From Citrobacter amalonaticus (GTDB lineage: Bacteria; Pseudomonadota; Gammaproteobacteria; Enterobacterales; Enterobacteriaceae): a stretch of DNA of 64,000 bases. The stretch covers positions 225,089 to 289,088 of the forward strand of contig NZ_PQMB01000005.1 of assembly GCF_002918555.1 (NCBI RefSeq), given 5' to 3'. The notes under the pieces were generated by a model. It made no database searches. It was given only the letters and a program-made list of their open reading frames with translations, and was not told the DNA's origin. This document shows, piece by piece, positions 1 through 7,869 of the stretch (the first letter of the stretch is position 1; each line of letters opens with the position of its first letter). Made by a program: the position numbers and the translations under genes.

Positions 1-3000
1 TCCAGAGCGGCCGCGATGCTGCCGACTGACTTATCCGTAGCGACGTCGGCGTAATCGTTCTTCGTCATGGTCACATCAACATTGCCCGAAGCATTCTGCG
101 ATGCCTCGGCGTTCCAGACGACACTTGAAGATGCGATGTTTTCTTTCCCGGTTATTTCGCCAGCAGAGCTCAGCACATCCGTGAAAGTCACCTCGCGGTC
201 AGATATGCCGGCGGTGAAACCGGTGTCTATGGCAACATTATTGCCAACGGTGATCTGGTTTGCAGAAAGCTTGCCTGCGCTGCCATCCGCATTGGTGCCG
301 ATGACGTAGTCAGTCAGCAGGTTACTGCTGGGTGATGGTGCCGTACCGGGTTTTCCCGTGCTGGTGTAGTCGCCGCCAGAGGTGATAACCAGATTGCTGG
401 ATCCATTGATTCGGCAACCGGTATCGCAGAGTAAATTGACGGTGCCGTTATTCACCACTTTCGTTTTACTTGCATCCGTCGTCGCAACAAAGACATACGA
501 ATTATCGGCCCAGACGTTAATGACACCGCCTGCGTTGTTATAAACCACATTAGACGACTTGTTAGTACGAACCCCCACCAGTTTCGTGCCGTTAGTACCG
601 TTATTTTTGCCCTCTTCGGTGCCCACGTTGATAACCCCGTCATTCACCACATAGCTTGTATGGGAAGAGGTATTCATCGAGATACCGTTGCTACCGGATC
701 CCGTGAAGGAGATCTCCCCTGCATTGTGGAAACTGTAACCGTTGCCGAGTTTTATCAGGGAGTGACCGCTGGCCAGGTCGGAGCCTGAAATACGCCCGGT
801 CTCCGTGTTATATAGCCATGTCGGATTACTGGTGGAGTTGGAGGCATTGGTCATAGTGACTGCACCATATCCGTTTTTCGCTTCAATATTCCCACTATTG
901 ACCAGAAAATTCTGAAGGTAGTTGCTCGAGTAGTTAATCAGGTAGCTGCTGGTTCCTGTTGCCTGAGATGAATTGGTGATGAGCCCGCCTTCCTGGTTAT
1001 ACAGCCCGAAGCGGCTACTTACAGCGGCAGCACCGTTTTTATCCGCAATGATTGTTCCCGTATTCACGATGTTACTAGCCATGTTTCCGGTTACGTTTCC
1101 AATGATGGTGCCGGAATTATACAAATTGCCACTGCCTGCTAAAGTAATAGAACTTCCCTGAAGCGTACCACTATTAACCAGGTTCCCCCTGAACTGGGCT
1201 TTTGCGTCAAATGTAACCAGCCCTTCTGAAGTCACGCTATTTCCGTAGAAAAAGAGCCCTTTTCCAGTCTCATCCGTATAGGTTTTATTTTCGCCCGATG
1301 CCGAAAGGATACTGTCACCCACAGCAGTACCAGAGAATTCATTTACTCCCTCACCCCAACCGGCATCGCCGGAATTAATGTTGCCGCCGTTGAGGTTAAC
1401 CATCCCGTTGTTGATGACAGTACCGCCATTTTCCGTGTAAAAAGCATTGCCGAGGTCGGTGTTGATATTAATGACGCCGTTCATACCATTGACAGCCATT
1501 GCATTGCTACCGACTGCTGCCATAGCAAACATACCATCAGCCAGCTCATCGTCAGCCGTGAGATTGATGGTGCCTTCATTAATTACGGTACCGCCCCGAT
1601 AGGCGACCATACCAAAGCCAGCGTTATTCACGTTGATGGTGCCGGTATTTATGCCTATACCGCCCTGTTTGATATCATGAGAGCCGTTGAATCCTACGCT
1701 GACTGCGCTGCCACGCAGCGTATTTGTTACGTCACTCCAGACGGTTTTGTTGCCCGTCAGGTTGTTGTCAGCGTCAGTTTCCAGACGCATGGCATCAAGA
1801 TTAATGGTACCGCTGTTTAAAACCGTTCCTTCAAGCGAGGAAATGCCAAAAATGGAGGTACCATTAAGGTTCATCTCACCCTGGTTTTCAGCATAGCCTC
1901 TATAGGTATATAGTCCATACTGGGTATTCTCATAATTACCTGCAGTAAGTCTTGCCTCATCTACATATTGAGTTGTTTGTTTCTCAGAAGTAAGCGCTGA
2001 TGAAATATTGATTACGCCACTTGATGAATTTAATACTGCAGATCCCTCTTTCGCCAGGTCACTCATTACTATATATACATATGTATTGGCTTTTGTGGCA
2101 TCCGGATTAGCCTCCAGGGTAATAGTTCCATTATTGATTATTGTCCCGCCGTTGGTATGCGAAGAGATAATTCGTGAATTTTCTGAAGCTGTAATTATGC
2201 CATCATTTATTAATGTAGCTCTGTTTCCGGTAAGATATATTAATCCGCTGATTGATGTAGTATTGTTAGCCATCGTATCGTCATATCGGACGATGTTTAA
2301 TCGTGACGACTCATCCAGCCACACGGTATTGTCTGTACCTGAAACAGAAATAACAGACCTAATCATCCCCCCTTTCACATCCACAGTGGATTCACCAGAA
2401 ATGCTGATGGTATTATTTTTTCCTTGCAGGGCGATCAGATTGGCGTTTTGATGGTGTTGCGTGCTTCCCTGTGAGGTGCCGGGCTCACGGAAATAGCGAT
2501 AATCCAGACCATCCTTAACTGCAATTGTGTTATTGTCACCATTAACCGCCATTGCGAGAAGATATGTTTGTTCATAATTCCCCGTACCAGGCGCACTGGC
2601 CAGACTCCCGTAATACTCCAGACCAAGCGTTCCTTCAATAATGACCGTACCGCCGTTTCCATCAAGCTGGATACCTGTTAACGAAGGTCTGGTTTTGCCA
2701 ATGTTGTCCTGGGTATCCTTAACCCGAACATCTCCACTGACTAACAGAGAGGTGTTGTCCGAAGTGATGCTCACCCCGGTCGCAGGATTACGCGATTTCC
2801 CCGCATCCACCATCAGGTTACCGTCAAGCACAGCCTTAACAGCCTCGCCACTCATCAGCATGCCGGTACCATTGTCCGTGACGTAAATATCGCCGGTGTT
2901 TGTGAATGAAGCATTGTTACCAGAGACAGTGATACCCGTGGAATTCTTATCTGCCACGTCAATATTACCGTTATTGGTCATAACGGCATTATTGCCGCTG

Positions 3001-3941
3001 ACCGCCACCCCGGTTGCGCCTTCACGCACGGTCAGGCTGCCGTTGAGGGTTGTGGTGCTGTTGTCACCATTGAGTTCAACCCCTGTCGTTCCATTGCCAG
3101 AGGCATTCGTGTCGCCATTACTGGTGAGACTGTTGCCGTCACCATCTACCAGTATACCGGTGCCCCCGCCAGTGGCGTTTACGTTTCCGTCAACATCCAC
3201 GGCATTACCATCCCCGGTAACATTCAGGCCCAGGGAACCTTCACCGGAAACACTGGTATCCCCTTCGCTGACCACATGATTGTTGTTGCCGTCCACTACA
3301 ATACCCGTGCCACCCTCATTAACATTAACATTGCCACTGATGGTGACGTCTTTTTCGTCACCGGTTATCGTTTTACCCGGACCGTCTCCTCCCTCCGCGC
3401 TGATATCTTCGTCAATCACGACTTCATCACCGCCGCCTGGGGTCTCACCGCCGCCAGGATTCTCACCGCCGCCAGGATTCTCACCACCGCCAGGATTCTC
3501 ACCGCCGCCAGGATTCTCGCCGCCGCCAGGATTCTCACCACCGCCAGGATTCTCGCCGCCGCCAGGATTCTCGCCACCGCCAGGATTCTCGCCGCCGCCA
3601 GGATTCTCACCGCCGCCAGGATTCTCACCGCCGCCAGGATTCTCGCCGCCGTCGCCGTTGCCCTTACCAGAACTGCTGCTGTCTGAATCAGAGATAGTAT
3701 GTACAGCCCCGGCAATCGCCGCCGCCATCAGGGAGGCGCTGGCAACCAGAGAAGCCAGCTGCTCATCAGGCATATCCTTCTGACAATCACCAGCCAGAAG
3801 CTCATCATCAGATAACATTAGACCGGCCTCACAACGTTGCTCGGTTTTAATTTCATCTGCGCGTGTGATTTCATTTTCCGCTGCAAATACGCACGGGGCT
3901 ACAGCCATGGCAACACATACTGCCAGTACAGTCTTTTTCAT
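1..3941 (-). CDS. Giant autotransporter adhesin, passenger domain (3' end outside window)
   Basis: The frame is open from the ATG at 3941 to the left edge, giving about 1,313 residues with no stop; the C-terminal part lies outside. A signal peptide (MKKTVLAVCVAMAVAPCVFA) is followed by a short linker, a hydrophobic stretch, a Ser/Asp linker and a Gly-Glu-Asn-Pro-Gly-Gly repeat tract. Then come many imperfect repeats rich in G, N, T, V and D of the type (G)NNG-x-I-x-V, typical of pectin-lyase-like beta-helix passengers. Near the left edge the text NVDVTMTKNDY...DVATDKS resembles the junction before the C-terminal barrel in BigA/AIDA-type autotransporters, so the translocator is expected just outside. 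Its start codon is 3 bases after the stop of the upstream membrane-protein gene, with only a weak ribosome site, which suggests coupled translation. The likely role is surface adhesion; the ligand is unknown. MisL, ShdA or BigA relatives are all possible names, so no symbol is given. Confidence 0.85.
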   Translation of the reverse strand, partial: MKKTVLAVCVAMAVAPCVFAAENEITRADEIKTEQRCEAGLMLSDDELLAGDCQKDMPDEQLASLVASASLMAAAIAGAVHTISDSDSSSSGKGNGDGGENPGGGENPGGGENPGGGENPGGGENPGGGENPGGGENPGGGENPGGGENPGGGENPGGGENPGGGETPGGGDEVVIDEDISAEGGDGPGKTITGDEKDVTISGNVNVNEGGTGIVVDGNNNHVVSEGDTSVSGEGSLGLNVTGDGNAVDVDGNVNATGGGTGILVDGDGNSLTSNGDTNASGNGTTGVELNGDNSTTTLNGSLTVREGATGVAVSGNNAVMTNNGNIDVADKNSTGITVSGNNASFTNTGDIYVTDNGTGMLMSGEAVKAVLDGNLMVDAGKSRNPATGVSITSDNTSLLVSGDVRVKDTQDNIGKTRPSLTGIQLDGNGGTVIIEGTLGLEYYGSLASAPGTGNYEQTYLLAMAVNGDNNTIAVKDGLDYRYFREPGTSQGSTQHHQNANLIALQGKNNTISISGESTVDVKGGMIRSVISVSGTDNTVWLDESSRLNIVRYDDTMANNTTSISGLIYLTGNRATLINDGIITASENSRIISSHTNGGTIINNGTITLEANPDATKANTYVYIVMSDLAKEGSAVLNSSSGVINISSALTSEKQTTQYVDEARLTAGNYENTQYGLYTYRGYAENQGEMNLNGTSIFGISSLEGTVLNSGTINLDAMRLETDADNNLTGNKTVWSDVTNTLRGSAVSVGFNGSHDIKQGGIGINTGTINVNNAGFGMVAYRGGTVINEGTINLTADDELADGMFAMAAVGSNAMAVNGMNGVININTDLGNAFYTENGGTVINNGMVNLNGGNINSGDAGWGEGVNEFSGTAVGDSILSASGENKTYTDETGKGLFFYGNSVTSEGLVTFDAKAQFRGNLVNSGTLQGSSITLAGSGNLYNSGTIIGNVTGNMASNIVNTGTIIADKNGAAAVSSRFGLYNQEGGLITNSSQATGTSSYLINYSSNYLQNFLVNSGNIEAKNGYGAVTMTNASNSTSNPTWLYNTETGRISGSDLASGHSLIKLGNGYSFHNAGEISFTGSGSNGISMNTSSHTSYVVNDGVINVGTEEGKNNGTNGTKLVGVRTNKSSNVVYNNAGGVINVWADNSYVFVATTDASKTKVVNNGTVNLLCDTGCRINGSSNLVITSGGDYTSTGKPGTAPSPSSNLLTDYVIGTNADGSAGKLSANQITVGNNVAIDTGFTAGISDREVTFTDVLSSAGEITGKENIASSSVVWNAEASQNASGNVDVTMTKNDYADVATDKSVGSIAAAL
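3443..3640 (-). repeat. 18-bp coding minisatellite, 11 tandem units
   Basis: Eleven uninterrupted 18-bp units (plus-strand unit tctcaccgccgccaggat) differ only at a few G/A positions. In the adhesin frame they encode a Gly-Glu-Asn-Pro-Gly-Gly linker, with one flanking Thr variant. The tract sits between the signal-peptide/linker region and the beta-helix passenger, so it probably works as a flexible spacer. Because the unit is a multiple of three, gain or loss of copies would change stalk length without breaking the frame. Confidence 0.95.
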
Positions 3942-3944
3942 AAT

Positions 3945-4289
3945 TTATATCCAGAAATGTAATGTTAAATAATTGCCGGTGTTTCTTAGCCATTTACATA
4001 TTAAATTGATTTTCAGATAATATGCATGACTGGCAATTGAACTGTACATATATGAAAGGCCCAGCAGAATGCCGAATAACGATAATGTTTTTCTCCACAG
4101 ACCTAATGCGCAGAAATAAACAATACCAAAGAGGAATGCCAGGAAATTATAGCTATAGCGGGTTCGCTCGGTGAACCCCACGCTGTACAGAGCATTCTGA
4201 TACTCGGGAGAGGAAGGTGAACCATATTTCTCAAACAACGAGAACCTGTCCAGCCATTTTTGAGGTGCTTGTTTAGTGTCTTTGTTCAT
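3945..4289 (-). CDS. Small DUF2628-like inner-membrane protein
   Basis: The product has 114 residues. The N-terminal third is polar, with a W-x-x-R-F-x-x-F-E-x-Y-G motif. The middle (about 47-90) has two hydrophobic segments around YNFLAFLFGIVYFCALGLWRK. The pattern of aromatic residues followed by a GLWRK-like turn resembles the DUF2628/YigF family of small membrane proteins; this is a family-level match from memory. The stop codon is 3 bases before the adhesin start, so the two genes are probably co-transcribed and translationally coupled. A role in export or insertion of the adhesin is a guess from position only. The C-terminus is short and ends in a hydrophobic FWI, so slight truncation is possible. 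Confidence 0.7.
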   Translation of the reverse strand: MNKDTKQAPQKWLDRFSLFEKYGSPSSPEYQNALYSVGFTERTRYSYNFLAFLFGIVYFCALGLWRKTLSLFGILLGLSYMYSSIASHAYYLKINLICKWLRNTGNYLTLHFWI

Positions 4290-4364
4290 GATGATTTTAC
4301 TTCTCTGCTTTTACAAAATCTGAGTAATAACACTCTGGACTTATTATAATGCCGGTGCTATTAA

Positions 4365-4934
4365 CTAACGACGGATTGACTGCCTCACAAGTTCATTAAT
4401 CATATACTGTATTGCGTCCGGACAAAATTCTCTCCTGAAATAACAGTGCGTCTGCAGTCGGTTGACCATATTGAGTTTCTTAACCAGTTTGTCGACACGC
4501 CGATAAAAAAGTTTAGGCCGGATCCCAATATGTCTGGCCGCACTAATTATCGAATTATTTATTAACAGGCTGTATACCGTCGTCATATCTTTGTGGGAAT
4601 AACCGGCCATACTTTTATGCCGTTCAAGGCGGCGTTTCACCATTTCATACGTTACTCCCGGACAATGGCGAATAGCTTCATAGTATTTTATGACCGACAT
4701 TCTATTTTTCAGCGAAACTATAGGGGATAATAACCGGGAGTAAATCCCCTCATCGGCAATGAAAATATATCTGTACGTCATACTATATTTATTGATGCAT
4801 GTACTGATCGCCCTGAGCGAATGAAATGAGGCGAGGTCGATAATACAGATCTCCGGTTCATTGCGAAGCCTTGGCAGCAGGTTTTCCAGCGCAACACGCA
4901 GGTAATTATTCCGGGTTTCAATTCGATACGTCAC
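4365..4934 (-). CDS. LuxR-type (FimW-like) DNA-binding regulator
   Basis: The product has 189 residues. The first ~115 residues resemble a receiver-like or FimW/BglJ-type N-terminal region without an obvious phospho-acceptor pattern. Residues ~118-170 fit a LuxR/GerE helix-turn-helix: YSHKDMTTVYSLL, then SIISAARHIGIRPKLFYRRV, then KLNMVNRLQTH, which parallels the usual KL-x-x-x-NR-x-x end of this fold. The ATG overlaps the stop of the upstream secreted-protein gene by 4 bases (ATGA), so the two share a transcript. Its place between an EAL protein and the adhesin suggests it controls adhesin expression. The helix-turn-helix call is good; the target is inferred. Confidence 0.65.
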   Translation of the reverse strand: MTYRIETRNNYLRVALENLLPRLRNEPEICIIDLASFHSLRAISTCINKYSMTYRYIFIADEGIYSRLLSPIVSLKNRMSVIKYYEAIRHCPGVTYEMVKRRLERHKSMAGYSHKDMTTVYSLLINNSIISAARHIGIRPKLFYRRVDKLVKKLNMVNRLQTHCYFRREFCPDAIQYMINELVRQSIRR

Positions 4935-5164
4935 GTTCTTTTCCGTGTAATAGGAGAGGAGAAGGTTCCGGCCTCGGTGGTCAGGGAATGGGCTTTCCCG
5001 GTCTGCACGGTCATGCCGTTGGTCAGCGTGCTGTCGGCCACCTTTTTATCAGACAGGATTGTCCGGGTTTCATCGGCGGAAATATCTGCGGCCAGACTCG
5101 TTGATGGCACGGAAATAACAGCCAGCATCATAAAATACAGCGGTTTCAGCTTGAATTCTTTCAT
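4931..5164 (-). CDS. Small secreted protein of unknown function
   Basis: The product has 77 residues from the ATG at 5164, which has GGAAG 6 bases upstream; an in-frame start further upstream lacks a ribosome site. Residues 1-27 form a clear signal peptide (basic KEFKLK, hydrophobic FMMLAVISVP, cleavage near SLA-AD). The mature part is about 50 residues, with no cysteine and no membrane segment, rich in Thr and Ser, and ends in RKRT. I do not recognise it. It may be an intact small periplasmic protein or the frameshifted front of a longer secreted protein. It overlaps the LuxR-type gene by 4 bases, which argues that the present end is functional. Confidence 0.6.
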   Translation of the reverse strand: MKEFKLKPLYFMMLAVISVPSTSLAADISADETRTILSDKKVADSTLTNGMTVQTGKAHSLTTEAGTFSSPITRKRT

Positions 5165-5243
5165 AATTCTTCCAGGGTTATTTCGCATTAACGCGAAGTG
5201 GTTAAATTAAATGAATGAATAAATGAACTAAATAATGTGATAC

Positions 5244-5933
5244 TCAGGTGGAGGTGTGATTACTATCATTCCAGTAATAGCCCTGAGCAAGATTTGCCCC
5301 GGAGCACATGCCTTTATAAAGATCGCTTTCTGACTCCACGCCCTCTATCAGTACCGGAATATCACCGAGCATCTTTTTTACAATATGAATAACGTCGCCG
5401 AGATGGGGGGCCCTGATTTCTTTACGGTCAATTTTGACCCCATCAAATTTTCCGTGATAAGCTGGCAGACTGATTAAATCGTCAAGGCAGAAGTCATCCA
5501 CCCAGATTTTTATGCCGAGAGTTTGCAGGTCCCGGGTGTTTTTAAAAAAGAGGTATTGTTTTTTACTGTTAAGTAATTTCAGTGCTGAAGAGTCGGCAAC
5601 CTCCAGGCAGATATTCGTAAAGCGCGCAATCTCTTCAATATCGGCTGATGTGAGACACAGAAAGCCATCTACGGATAAATTATAAAAACAGGTATCCGCC
5701 ACGGATTCGCTGACGCAGCTTATCTGTGCTAACAGCAGGTCAATCTGCTGACGGCCGGAGAGGCGTGCAAACCACTGTTCCACATTCACATCAAACTTCA
5801 GCTTGCTTAATACCTCGTAGCCGACAATGCGGTTACGGGATAAATCAATAAGCGGCTCCAGGCGATAGTGTTCGATGCCGTGATGCAGACGGTGTGTCAC
5901 TGGCGAAATTATCTTTTTCATGTCTGTGTTCAT
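5244..5933 (-). CDS. Stand-alone EAL-domain protein (candidate c-di-GMP phosphodiesterase)
   Basis: The product has 229 residues if started at the ATG at 5933; a longer in-frame start at 5966 lacks a good ribosome site. It is a single EAL domain with no sensor or membrane segment. Visible signature positions: YEVLSKL in place of EAL-L-R, LEVAD (second Glu), WVDDFC for the DDFG loop, VKIDR (Lys), LIEGVES (Glu) and AQGYY (Gln). The general-acid/metal ligands Glu, Glu, Asp-Asp, Lys, Glu and Gln are therefore present. The Gly of DDFG is Cys, and the usual metal-binding Asn appears replaced. It could be a weak enzyme or a c-di-GMP/protein-binding regulator, as seen for YdiV/CdgR. It is first in the adhesin gene cluster and divergent from the ToxR-type regulator. 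Confidence 0.8.
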   Translation of the reverse strand: MNTDMKKIISPVTHRLHHGIEHYRLEPLIDLSRNRIVGYEVLSKLKFDVNVEQWFARLSGRQQIDLLLAQISCVSESVADTCFYNLSVDGFLCLTSADIEEIARFTNICLEVADSSALKLLNSKKQYLFFKNTRDLQTLGIKIWVDDFCLDDLISLPAYHGKFDGVKIDRKEIRAPHLGDVIHIVKKMLGDIPVLIEGVESESDLYKGMCSGANLAQGYYWNDSNHTST

Positions 5934-6168
5934 GTCCTGCAACGGTCCGGAGCGACAGGATGCCATCCGGGTTGATAGACCCAGTATTCAGATAAATCCC
6001 CACTTAACAATATCATAATCCATTGACATGCTGTTATATGGTTGTTGATATCGTCTTATATGTTAAATATAGATTAATATTCTATATATTGTACTGAGAA
6101 TCTTCCCGCCATCATCCGCGAACGGAAAGATCTATCATGTACAGATGCTCAGAATAAGGAGACGAGCG
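5934..6168. other. Divergent intergenic control region of the adhesin locus
   Basis: This is the only gap between the leftward EAL-adhesin cluster and the rightward marT-like/fidL-like pair. It holds a very AT-rich block (about 6035-6095), unlike its surroundings. No operator could be named. By position it should contain both promoters, and it is the likely binding region for the ToxR-type regulator and for H-NS-like silencing. Confidence 0.5.
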
Positions 6169-6888
6169 ATGGTTTACCTGATTGATGGGGTGGTTATTTA
6201 CGACTCCCTGAATGGCACCTTGCGGCGAACGGGTGAAAAGATGGGGGATGCGGTAACCCTGACTACGATTGCCAATAAGATCTTATTGCACCTCGTGCAA
6301 CATCATGGTCAACTGGTGACCCGCGATATGCTGTTTGACGAGATTTGGGAAAAAGAAGGAATTGCCTCCTCCTCCAATACGCTGACGCAGTATATCAGCC
6401 TGCTGAGAAAAATCTTTGCACATTATCTCGGAAATAAAGAAGTCATTGTCACTGTTCCCCGCTCAGGATATTACTTCAGCAAGGAGAACAGTGTCACCTT
6501 GAATACGGTCGTGCATCACTGGTGGTCATATCTGCCGAAAGTTATTGTCGCTTTCGTTGTTCTGTCACTGGTTTTCTTCGGAATGTTTTTATTCTCTACC
6601 AGTCCGGCGAAAGTTACTCCGCGTAAAATAGGTGTACTGAAAGGGTGTCCGGTTTATGATATTTCTGGGATCAAAAATGATGTTGCCGATGCGTCAAATT
6701 TTGACGTCGCCAGAAAAGCACTGGAAATGAATAATCAGATTTGCACGGAGACCACGGCATTTTATATTTATGCCCAGGAAACGCTGCACCTGCATAAGCG
6801 GGCCCGTATTATGTTCAGCCGTTGTATCGAATGGCATGACGACCGCGGTACCTGCCAGAACATTTATTACTACACGTGGATACGCTGA
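6169..6888 (+). CDS. Membrane-bound ToxR/CadC-type regulator, MarT-like
   Basis: The product has 239 residues from the ATG at 6169, which has AAGGAG 7 bases upstream. Residues ~1-105 are an OmpR/ToxR-type winged-helix domain: ILLHLVQHHGQLVTRDMLFDEIW, then the recognition-helix region NTLTQYISLLRKIF, then the C-terminal hairpin VIVTVPRSGYYF. A single membrane segment follows at about 122-145 (VIVAFVVLSLVFFGMFLF), then a ~95-residue periplasmic part with four cysteines. This is the one-component layout of CadC, ToxR and Salmonella MarT. The stop overlaps the start of the next gene (TGATG), so the pair is translationally coupled like ToxR with its membrane partner. It is divergent from the adhesin cluster and probably activates it. 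The family call is firm; orthology to marT is an inference. Confidence 0.8.
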   Translation: MVYLIDGVVIYDSLNGTLRRTGEKMGDAVTLTTIANKILLHLVQHHGQLVTRDMLFDEIWEKEGIASSSNTLTQYISLLRKIFAHYLGNKEVIVTVPRSGYYFSKENSVTLNTVVHHWWSYLPKVIVAFVVLSLVFFGMFLFSTSPAKVTPRKIGVLKGCPVYDISGIKNDVADASNFDVARKALEMNNQICTETTAFYIYAQETLHLHKRARIMFSRCIEWHDDRGTCQNIYYYTWIR

Positions 6889-7367
6889 TGAAAAAACAGC
6901 ACCTTTTTTATTCGGTGGCAGGTTGTGTATTACTGGTTATCTTTTTATTATCCGGTTACTGGCTCTCCCTGCATAACCTCAGTTTTACCTGTTCATCGTC
7001 GACCGCATCCTTTGCTTCCAATATCAATAATACGGTGGCGCTGAATTTTACCCAGAGCATGACATTCTCATACCGGGGCAAAGCGGTTGTCCATCTGTCG
7101 GGTTATTTCACTACCGGCGATACCCGGCATGTGCTGAACCGGACCATTGTGTATGCCTATACCCGTACTGGCACCAGCGACTACAGTCTGCGGGTCGTGA
7201 ACGCCACCCGCGCCGGCAGCGATACCGTCCCGGAAAACCTGGAGCGAACCTACCTCGGTCCGATACTGCAGGGGGCGTACCGCATTATCGGGATCCGTGA
7301 AATGCCGAGCGGCGATATGCTGATTGCCAATAATGCCGGGCCCTATCTGATTTGCGCCGTACATTAG
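6888..7367 (+). CDS. FidL-like inner-membrane protein, partner of the ToxR-type regulator
   Basis: The product has 159 residues from the ATG at 6888, overlapping the regulator stop by one base. It has a short cytoplasmic start (MKKQHLF), one membrane segment (about 8-28) and a ~130-residue periplasmic domain. That domain contains an FSYRGKAVVHLSGYF segment and a C-terminal GDMLIANNAGPYLICAVH. Two cysteines lie at the ends of the domain. The size, topology and coupling to a ToxR-type regulator match FidL in Salmonella SPI-3, where fidL lies next to marT. By analogy with ToxS-type partners it may modulate the regulator; this is inferred. Confidence 0.7.
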   Translation: MKKQHLFYSVAGCVLLVIFLLSGYWLSLHNLSFTCSSSTASFASNINNTVALNFTQSMTFSYRGKAVVHLSGYFTTGDTRHVLNRTIVYAYTRTGTSDYSLRVVNATRAGSDTVPENLERTYLGPILQGAYRIIGIREMPSGDMLIANNAGPYLICAVH

Positions 7368-7807
7368 GCTGCCTTCAGGTAAAGGATGTGAACTCAGGGT
7401 ATTTGATCATGTGCGGCGGCGAGCTTATTGTGTACAGCGTCAGCTGCCGTCTTGATCAGAAAGGTTAGCTCTGTATGAAGGATAATAATGCCCGTCAGAT
7501 TCAGGATCTGATTGACCGGAAGACATTTAACCGGGAAACGCTATGCCCGGGCGAGAGCGGGATGTGGACAACGCACCGTCCGCAAATGGAAATCCGGCCA
7601 GACCCGAATGGAGTTCACCACCTGGTGCTATCTGTGCTGGCTGGCCAGGGCTTAGGTAAGTGTTTATGTGCGTTTCCAGAGTGAAAACATTTCAGAGACA
7701 ACTGGATAAATATACAGCATTCTTCAGTTACACCGCCAGCCAGATAATAGTATTTAAGTGTTAGATGATGGTGTTCTCACTCCAGCCAGAGCAACCCACC
7801 CGGGCTG
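7368..7807. other. Gap after the fidL-like gene, with one doubtful 69-codon frame
   Basis: About 440 bases separate the fidL-like gene from the terminator before yhjA. One frame (7475-7684, plus) starts MKDNNARQIQDLI behind a weak AAGG and ends in CLCAFPE. It matches nothing I know, and its second half looks like non-coding sequence. It could be the remnant of a lost gene, since this is the junction between accessory DNA and the conserved backbone. No RNA gene was recognised. Confidence 0.4.
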
Positions 7808-7848
7808 GGACGTAAAAAAACCGACGCGAAGTCGGTTTTTTTACGTCC
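7808..7848. terminator. Bidirectional intrinsic terminator
   Basis: This is a long perfect inverted repeat: GGACGT, seven A, CCGAC, a GCGAA loop, then GTCGG, seven T and ACGTCC. It gives a GC stem with a T tract on either strand. It lies 21 bases beyond the yhjA stop and also closes the rightward fidL-like side. Confidence 0.9.
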
Positions 7849-7869
7849 GAATCTGGACCTGAGTGAAGG

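Noticed and set aside
3443-3640. Possible CRISPR array
   Set aside because: Units are contiguous 18-mers without spacers and lie in frame inside a coding region.
3276-3783. Pro/Ala-rich open frames over the 18-bp repeat on both strands
   Set aside because: They are products of the repeat in the wrong frame; the adhesin frame has signal peptide, start and long open passenger.
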